Below, piece by piece: positions 58,518-64,000 of a DNA stretch of 64,000 nt. Made by a program: the position numbers and the translations under genes. Numbering within the stretch: the first letter of the stretch is position 1; every line of letters begins with the position of its first letter. A model generated the notes under the pieces. It was given only the letters and a program-made list of their open reading frames with translations. It was not told the origin of the DNA and searched no databases. The stretch is from Firmicutes bacterium UBA3572 (GTDB lineage Bacteria; Bacillota; Desulfotomaculia; Desulfotomaculales; Desulforudaceae). The stretch covers positions 74,399 through 138,398 of the forward strand of contig DFNH01000024.1 in the NCBI GenBank assembly GCA_002375985.1. Direction: 5' to 3'.

Positions 58518-59222
58518 TCAGTATACCATGTCGCCGTGAACAAAGGCCCTGGTCCGCTCATCCCGCGGGGAGGAGAAGACCTCCGCCGCCGCCCCTTCCT
58601 CCACCACCCGTCCCTCGTACAGGAAAACCACCCTGTCGGCCAACCGCCGGGCCTGGAAAACATTGTGCGTCACCAGAATCACCGTGGTGCCCATCCGGCT
58701 ATTGGCGTTCCGGATCAGTTCCTCCAGCAGCGCCACGTTTTGCGGATCCAAATTGGAGGTCGGCTCGTCCAAGAGGAGCACATCCGGTTCCAGGATCAAC
58801 GCCCGGGCCAGGGCAACCCGTTGGGCTTCCCCGCCGGATAGGGTGCGCGCCCGTTCTTTCGCCAGGTGTTCCAGTCCCACCGCCCGCAGGTTTTCCGCCA
58901 CTTTCCTGCGGACTTCCCGGCCCGGCAAACCCCGCAACCGCAAACCGTAGGCCACGTTTTCAAATACCGTGCCGTCGAACAGGACCGGCTTTTGAAAGAC
59001 CATGGCCATGCGGCGCCGCAGTTCCAACCGCGGGCGATACCGTGCGGTGTCCCGGCCCCGATAAAGAATCCGGCCGGCGGTAGGCTCATCCAGCAAGTTG
59101 AGCAGCCGGAGCAGCGTGCTCTTCCCCGCACCGCTGGGACCCATCACACCGTAGATTTGCCCCTCGGACAGCGACAACCGGTCCACGCGGAGCACCTCCC
59201 GCACCCCGTAATGCTTAGTCAA
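58518..59222 (-). CDS. tupC: Tungstate ABC transporter ATP-binding protein
   Basis: A 234-residue ABC ATPase with Walker A GPSGAGKSTLL, signature LSGGEAQRVALARAL, Walker B VLLLDEPTSNLD and switch TVILVTHN. It powers the TupB permease. The first in-frame TTG lies at 59222, but the protein likely starts a few residues earlier (an ISEPVFLLEELTKHYG reading follows the tupB stop), so the N-terminus is unsure. Third gene of tupA-tupB-tupC. Confidence 0.9.
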   Translation of the reverse strand: MTKHYGVREVLRVDRLSLSEGQIYGVMGPSGAGKSTLLRLLNLLDEPTAGRILYRGRDTARYRPRLELRRRMAMVFQKPVLFDGTVFENVAYGLRLRGLPGREVRRKVAENLRAVGLEHLAKERARTLSGGEAQRVALARALILEPDVLLLDEPTSNLDPQNVALLEELIRNANSRMGTTVILVTHNVFQARRLADRVVFLYEGRVVEEGAAAEVFSSPRDERTRAFVHGDMVY

Positions 59223-59247
59223 TTCCTCCAGCAGAAAAACCGGTTCG

Positions 59248-59919
59248 CTAATCGCGGTGCACCCCCTGGAGACGGTAGAGTATTACGTTGACGATGAAGG
59301 CCAACGTCAACAGGACCATACCCAGCCCAATAGCCATCTCAAAATTGCCCCTTCTAGTCTCCAGCACGATGGCGGTGGTCATCACCCTGGTTTTGCCCTC
59401 GATGTTGCCGCCCACCATCATCACCGCGCCCACTTCGGCCAGGGCCCGGCCCATACCGGCCACCACGGCACCGACAATGGCCACCCGGGTTTCCCTGATC
59501 ACCTTTAGCGCCACCTGCCAGCCCGACGCCCCCAGCGAAAGCGCGGTATCCCTGATTTCCCGGTCCTTGCTGCGCACCGCAACCATAGTCAGTCCGGTGA
59601 CGATGGGCAGGGCCAAAACGGTCTGGGCGATGACCATGGCGGTGGGGCTATAAAGCAGTTTTAGTACCCCGAAAGGTCCCTGTGCGGACAGCAACAGGTA
59701 AACCAGCAGCCCGACCAGTACGGGCGGCAGGCCCATGAAGGTGTAAATGATCAGGGCGGGCCAGCGCACCTGCCTGGCCGGGCGCATGCCCAGGCATGTT
59801 CCCAGAGGGATACCCAGCAGGGCGGCCAGGACCACCGCCAGGCCCGACACCTGCAGCGACAGCTTGATAATGTCCATCATGGCGGGATCGCGGCTGATCA
59901 CCAAGTAAAACGCCTGCAC
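59248..59919 (-). CDS. tupB: Tungstate ABC transporter permease
   Basis: A 223-residue permease with about five hydrophobic segments and the EAA-like loop DTALSLGASGWQVALKVIRETRVAIVGAVVAGMGRALAEVGAVMMVGGN, which is highly characteristic of TupB. The start is a GTG at 59919, although a few upstream residues (TIWDG) may belong to the protein. It lies between tupA and tupC. Confidence 0.93.
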   Translation of the reverse strand: MQAFYLVISRDPAMMDIIKLSLQVSGLAVVLAALLGIPLGTCLGMRPARQVRWPALIIYTFMGLPPVLVGLLVYLLLSAQGPFGVLKLLYSPTAMVIAQTVLALPIVTGLTMVAVRSKDREIRDTALSLGASGWQVALKVIRETRVAIVGAVVAGMGRALAEVGAVMMVGGNIEGKTRVMTTAIVLETRRGNFEMAIGLGMVLLTLAFIVNVILYRLQGVHRD

Positions 59920-60033
59920 GGTTCCGTCCCAGATGGTAACACCTCCCGTCGGTTCCAGTGTCGCTTCGCCTGCACCGGAGAAGCGTGCCCGGGTTCACCG
60001 CACGGGGAAACGGCTGACCCGGGCCCGGCTCCG

Positions 60034-60873
60034 CTAAGGGGAGGCGTTGGGTACGAACAACTGTTCACCGTGTTTCTTGAAGCCGGCGATCAGTTCCTGA
60101 CCTTCATCGGAGACGAGGAAGTCGATGAATTTCCTTGCTCCTTCGTAGTCAATATGCGGGTGGTTAGCCGGGTTCACGGCCATCACGCCATACTGGTTGA
60201 ACAAAATGGGGTCTCCCTCCAGAACGACTTTCAGGTCCAGGCCGTCCCTCATCGCCACCCAGGTACCGCGATCGGACAAGGTATAACCACGCAGTTCCCC
60301 CGCCATCCGCAGCGTGTCGCCCATGCCCTGGCCGACGGAAAGGTACCATTCTCCCTGCGGCTCTATCCCGGCCCTCTCCCAGACCTTTAACTCGGCCTTG
60401 TGGGTGCCGGAATCATCGCCACGGGAAACGAAAACGGCCTCGGCTTCCGCGATGCTCCTAAAGGCCGCCACCACGTCCCGGCCGCCGGCGACGCCCGCCG
60501 GGTCTTCCTCCGGCCCGACAACAACGAAATCGTTGTACATTACGTCGTACCGGTCTACGAAATGGCCTTCCTGAACCAGCGCCAGTTCCGTCTCCTTGGC
60601 GTGCACCAGCAAGACATCGCAGTCTCCGCGCTTGCCGGTTTCCAACGCGGCACCGGTACCGACGGAAACAACCGAAACCCTGTAACCGTATTTCTCTTCG
60701 AATACGGGCAGCAGCTCGTCCAGCAGGCCGGAGTCGTACGTGCTGGTAGTGGTCGCCAGCGTAAGCTCCGCCTGCGGTCCCGAAACCGCCCCCTGATCCC
60801 CGCACCCCGCGGCCAAGGCAAGGGCCAGCGCCAAAACCATGACGGGCAGGACTAATTTGCAGTTAAACTTCAA
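60034..60873 (-). CDS. tupA: Tungstate-binding lipoprotein TupA
   Basis: A 279-residue extracytoplasmic solute-binding protein. It starts with a lipoprotein signal (VLALALALAAGC, lipobox LAAGC), then the TupA-type oxyanion motif ATTTSTYDSGLLDELLPVFE. Further marks are RGDDSGTHKAELKVWE and YTLSDRGTWVAM. It is distinguishable from molybdate ModA and sulfate proteins by the TTTSTYDSG pattern. The start is a TTG preceded by AAGGAGGTG. It captures tungstate for W-dependent formate dehydrogenase or aldehyde oxidoreductases. Confidence 0.93.
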   Translation of the reverse strand: MKFNCKLVLPVMVLALALALAAGCGDQGAVSGPQAELTLATTTSTYDSGLLDELLPVFEEKYGYRVSVVSVGTGAALETGKRGDCDVLLVHAKETELALVQEGHFVDRYDVMYNDFVVVGPEEDPAGVAGGRDVVAAFRSIAEAEAVFVSRGDDSGTHKAELKVWERAGIEPQGEWYLSVGQGMGDTLRMAGELRGYTLSDRGTWVAMRDGLDLKVVLEGDPILFNQYGVMAVNPANHPHIDYEGARKFIDFLVSDEGQELIAGFKKHGEQLFVPNASP

Positions 60874-60889
60874 TTTGGCACCTCCTTAT

Positions 60890-61147
60890 TCATAACACTA
60901 TTACCAATGGCCAAGTCTTTGCTTTCTTGAGCCCGCCGCGACGGTCAGGGCGAAAACCAACACCGCCATCCGGTAGTCCACTCCCAGCGTCTCCTGGACG
61001 AAACGCGAGGCACCGATCACCACGGCGGCAGCGTATAAGGGCATGGCCAGCACGATAATGCCCACCGAAAACCGCGGTGTGGGCGAACCCCAAGCTCTCC
61101 ACACGGCAGACGGCGCGAATCTCGGCGGCCGTAGCCTTTAAGGTCAT
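60890..61147 (-). pseudogene. Sodium:solute symporter remnant
   Basis: In one minus frame SVGIIVLAMPLYAAAVVIGASRFVQETLGVDYRMAVLVFALTVAA is readable. It resembles an internal helix pair of SSS-type symporters. Frames shift near 61080 and the rest of the roughly 500-residue protein is missing. It lies between tupA and the P-type ATPase gene. Confidence 0.6.
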
Positions 61148-61234
61148 TTTTCGTTGTTCTTCCCCAAAAACCGCAGACTATTTGGGTATTCAATGCAGCG
61201 ATAGGCTGTTCCTGCCTGCCGGAACGGTCTTGAA

Positions 61235-63937
61235 TCAGCGGCGCTTGGCCAAGGCTTCCGCTTTTTTCGCCATCACCACACGGCGCAGGGCCTTTTCGGT
61301 TTCTACCGCCAGGACCACCGTAAGGGCCACCGTTAACGCCAAGACCAAATCAAAGGCCCCCAGCGGCACCATCCGGAAGACAAATTGCAGGGCAGGCACG
61401 TAGATGATGGCCGCCTGCGCAATTAGCGAAGCCAGGACGCTGAAGAAGAGGAAGGGGTTGGACAAAAGCCGCACCCGGAAAATGGACTCGGTCTCGGAGC
61501 GGACGTTAAACACGTTAAACAGCTGGAACAGCACAATGGTGGTCAGGGCGACGGTGCGGGCGTGCTCAAGGGTATACCCCTGATTCAACGCCCAGACGAA
61601 CGCATAAAGCGTGCCGGCGGCGATCACCACCCCGATGACCACCAGCCGTTCGGCCATCAGCCGGCTGATCACCGGTTCTCTACGGCGCCGCGGCGGCCGT
61701 TCCACGATGCCCTTTTCCCCCGGTTCAAAGGCCAGGGCCACATCCTGCAATCCGTTGGTTACCAGGTTTAACCACAGGATCTGGGCGGGCAGAAGCGGTA
61801 ACGGCAAAAAAATTAGCAGTGAGGTGAGAATCAGGATGATCTGGGCTAGGCCGGTGGACAACAGAAACAATGTTACTTTGCGGATATTATCGAACACCAC
61901 CCGCCCTTCCCGAACCGCTTTAAAGATGCTGGCGAAGTTGTCGTCGGTGACGATCATGTCCGCGGTTTCCTTGGCGGCGTCGGTGCCGCTTTTGCCCATG
62001 GCCACCCCGATGTGGGCCGCTTTCAGCGCCGGCGTGTCGTTCACCCCATCGCCGGTCACGGCCACCACTTCACCTCTTTTGATCAACTGCTGGACAATGC
62101 GCAGTTTGTGCAGCGGCGCCACCCGGGCGAAGATTGGCACATAGCCGACCTTTCGGAAGAGTTCTTCGTCGGTCATTTCATCCAGGTCCCGGCCGGTGAG
62201 CACCGGGACCTTCCCCGCCGGCACCAGACCCAGCCGGCGGCCGATGGCCACCGCCGTCACCTGATGGTCGCCGGTGACCGTGATCACCCGCACCCCGGCC
62301 TTTTTGGCCTGGGCAATGGCTTCAAAGACCTCTTCCCGGGGCGGGTCCATCATCCCCTGCAGGCCGACCAAGGTGAGGCCGGACCGCAGCTGCTCCGTTT
62401 CCAGCTTATTCACCGTGCCTGGTTCCCGGCGGTAAGCCAGCGCCAGAACGCGCAATCCGTCTTCCGCCATTCGGCGGTACCGTTCCAGGATCGCCTCCCG
62501 GTCTTCCAGGGGCCCTTCCTCGCCCCCGGGACCGGTAACCACGCGTGAGCACATCTGGAGCACTTTTTCGGGCGCGCCTTTTACCAGCACCAGGTTTTCC
62601 CCGGTCCGCGGGTCGTGATGCAGGGTGGCCGAATACATGAGGTCCGACTCGAAGGGGATTTCGTCCAGCTTCGGATAGAGTTTTTCCTGTGTCTCCGGGT
62701 CCAGACCCGCCTTGAGCGCCGCTACCACCAGGGCCACCTCGGTGGGATCCCCCTGCGGATAGTGACCCCGCTTTTCGTCATAGCCCAAACGCGATTCGTT
62801 GTTTAATAGCCCGATGCGCAGGCACAGGGCAAGCGCCGGGTTATCTTTCAGCCTCACCCTTTCTTCCTCCGCGTTCAAGAGGTCCCCCTTGGGTTCAAAA
62901 CCGGTTCCGGTAAAGTGGAAAGTCTCTCCGCCAACCACGACCGTTTGTACGGTCATTTCATTCTTGGTCAGGGTGCCGGTTTTGTCGGAGGCGATCACCG
63001 TGGTGGAACCCAGCGTTTCCACGGCGGGCAAGCGCCGGATGATCGCCTGCCGGGCGGCCATGCGCTTTACCCCGATCGCCAGAGTGATGGTCACCACCAC
63101 CGGCAAGCCCTCCGGTATGGCCCCGACGGCCAGCGCGATTCCGGTGAGCACCATCTCCGGCAGCGGCCGGCCCAGCACCAGGCCCAGCACCACGGCCACC
63201 CCGGAGATGGCCAGGATGCCGTATCCTAACCAGCGGCCGAAGCGCCCCAACTGCTCCTGGAGTGGCGTCGGTGCCGGTTTGACCCGCCGGACCTGCTCCG
63301 AAATCTGCCCCAATTCGGTGGCCGGTCCGGTGGCGGTAACGATGCCTTTGCCTCTCCCCGACAGCACCAAAGTCCCCATAAAAGCCGCGTTGCGCAAATC
63401 CCCCAGCGCCGGCTTCGCGGTCCGTATCGGCCCGGTATCCTTACGTACACCCACGGATTCCCCGGTCAGGGCCGATTCGTTGATATCCAGCCGGGTCGCC
63501 TCAAACAAACGCAGGTCCGCGGGCACGCGTGATCCCGAGGTCAGCACGACCACGTCGCCGGGTACCAGTCGACGGCTGTCTACCTCGACCTCCCGGCCGC
63601 CGCGGATAACCCGCGCCTTGGGCGCGGCCAGCAAGCTGAGGGCGCGGATCGCTTGTTCGGCCTTTAGTTCCTGGGTAAAACCAATAACGGCGTTAATTAC
63701 GACCACGGCTAAAATAACCCACATGTCAATGAAATGCCGGATCAGGGCGGTAAAAGCGGCCGCGAGCAAAAGGATGTAAATCAGGGGGTCGGTGAACTGG
63801 CGCAGCAGGGCCTGGAATGGACTGAACTTGTCCGCAGCTTCAAGGACGTTGGGACCGGTTTCTTGCAAGCGCCGTTCGGCCTCTTCCGGGGTCAGTCCAC
63901 GAGGCGAAGAATCCAGTTTCCGGAAGACAGCTTCCAC
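61235..63937 (-). CDS. Cation-transporting P-type ATPase (calcium-type, SERCA/PMR1-like)
   Basis: A 900-residue ion pump. Visible are TGES (SALTGESVGVRKD), the membrane motif AIPEGLPVVVT, phosphorylation site SDKTGTLTKNEM, nucleotide-binding KGAPEKVLQMC, hinge TGDGVNDTPALKAAHIGVAMG and a C-terminal cation-ATPase domain. The PEGL and C-terminal features match type IIA calcium pumps, although manganese or another divalent ion is possible. The GTG at 63937 has a plausible AGCAGGAT site, but translation might begin slightly upstream. Confidence 0.93.
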   Translation of the reverse strand: MEAVFRKLDSSPRGLTPEEAERRLQETGPNVLEAADKFSPFQALLRQFTDPLIYILLLAAAFTALIRHFIDMWVILAVVVINAVIGFTQELKAEQAIRALSLLAAPKARVIRGGREVEVDSRRLVPGDVVVLTSGSRVPADLRLFEATRLDINESALTGESVGVRKDTGPIRTAKPALGDLRNAAFMGTLVLSGRGKGIVTATGPATELGQISEQVRRVKPAPTPLQEQLGRFGRWLGYGILAISGVAVVLGLVLGRPLPEMVLTGIALAVGAIPEGLPVVVTITLAIGVKRMAARQAIIRRLPAVETLGSTTVIASDKTGTLTKNEMTVQTVVVGGETFHFTGTGFEPKGDLLNAEEERVRLKDNPALALCLRIGLLNNESRLGYDEKRGHYPQGDPTEVALVVAALKAGLDPETQEKLYPKLDEIPFESDLMYSATLHHDPRTGENLVLVKGAPEKVLQMCSRVVTGPGGEEGPLEDREAILERYRRMAEDGLRVLALAYRREPGTVNKLETEQLRSGLTLVGLQGMMDPPREEVFEAIAQAKKAGVRVITVTGDHQVTAVAIGRRLGLVPAGKVPVLTGRDLDEMTDEELFRKVGYVPIFARVAPLHKLRIVQQLIKRGEVVAVTGDGVNDTPALKAAHIGVAMGKSGTDAAKETADMIVTDDNFASIFKAVREGRVVFDNIRKVTLFLLSTGLAQIILILTSLLIFLPLPLLPAQILWLNLVTNGLQDVALAFEPGEKGIVERPPRRRREPVISRLMAERLVVIGVVIAAGTLYAFVWALNQGYTLEHARTVALTTIVLFQLFNVFNVRSETESIFRVRLLSNPFLFFSVLASLIAQAAIIYVPALQFVFRMVPLGAFDLVLALTVALTVVLAVETEKALRRVVMAKKAEALAKRR

Positions 63938-64000
63938 ATCCTGCTGGTAAAACAGGCGACTTTCCCCCCTTCGCTGATGGGCTCAGGGTTAGCCTACCAG

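Noticed and set aside
61208..61225. Hairpin after the P-type ATPase gene as a terminator
   Set aside because: The five-base stem is not followed by a T-tract on the coding strand.

Overview
The window is from the chromosome of a high-GC, anaerobic, endospore-forming Firmicute. The best fit is the Desulfotomaculum/Pelotomaculum/Candidatus Desulforudis group; this is inferred from gene content, since no rRNA is present. Supporting content includes the complete spoIIIA operon, sigK with a pro-sequence, EF-P with Lys32, split pyruvate carboxylase, FolD plus a cyclodeaminase-type partner, tungstate uptake, a UGA-containing selD and an OLE RNA. Nearly all genes are on the minus strand, so the layout below reads opposite to transcription.

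Layout. 1-1250: oapA (running off the left edge) preceded by a roughly 600-nt OLE RNA with its own promoter. 1340-7000: ispA, xseB, a cyclodeaminase-family gene, folD, xseA, nusB, DUF2273, amaP and asp23, the neighbourhood in which OLE RNA is typically found. 7050-10450: accC and a pycB-accB fusion. 10500-15700: spoIIIAH to spoIIIAA. 15900-21400: a small coiled protein, efp, an M24 peptidase, aroQ, tldE and tldD. 21490-38460: one long type IV pilus cluster (pilO, N, a pilin, C, M, X/W/V-like, D, three GspG-like pilins, T, B) interleaved with aroB, aroK, aroC, aroE and yqeG. A cyclic-di-GMP-I riboswitch sits in front of the pilins.

38480-47500: a mobA-mobB fusion, sigK, a zinc-ribbon membrane protein, a malic enzyme with a palindromic operator, a Flp-like small protein, cysK, an M24 peptidase and two decayed transposases. 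47500-51430: small poorly characterised genes, including a twin pair of Cys-containing peptides, and an AT-rich EAL-domain gene. 51430-53700: tRNA-Glu, tRNA-Gln, gltX and ogt on one strand. 53790-57180: a glycogen-debranching-type enzyme and a GT4 glycosyltransferase. 57410-64000: selD (plus strand, Sec codon), tupC-tupB-tupA, a solute-symporter remnant and a P-type cation ATPase.

Functional links. Cyclic-di-GMP appears at three levels: an EAL phosphodiesterase, a riboswitch ahead of the pilins, and tandem MshEN motifs in PilB. MobAB, TupABC and SelD together suggest tungsten/selenium-dependent formate or aldehyde metabolism. The most notable system is the OLE RNA/OapA pair, a described but poorly understood membrane ribonucleoprotein. 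No CRISPR array, prophage or intact insertion sequence was seen.
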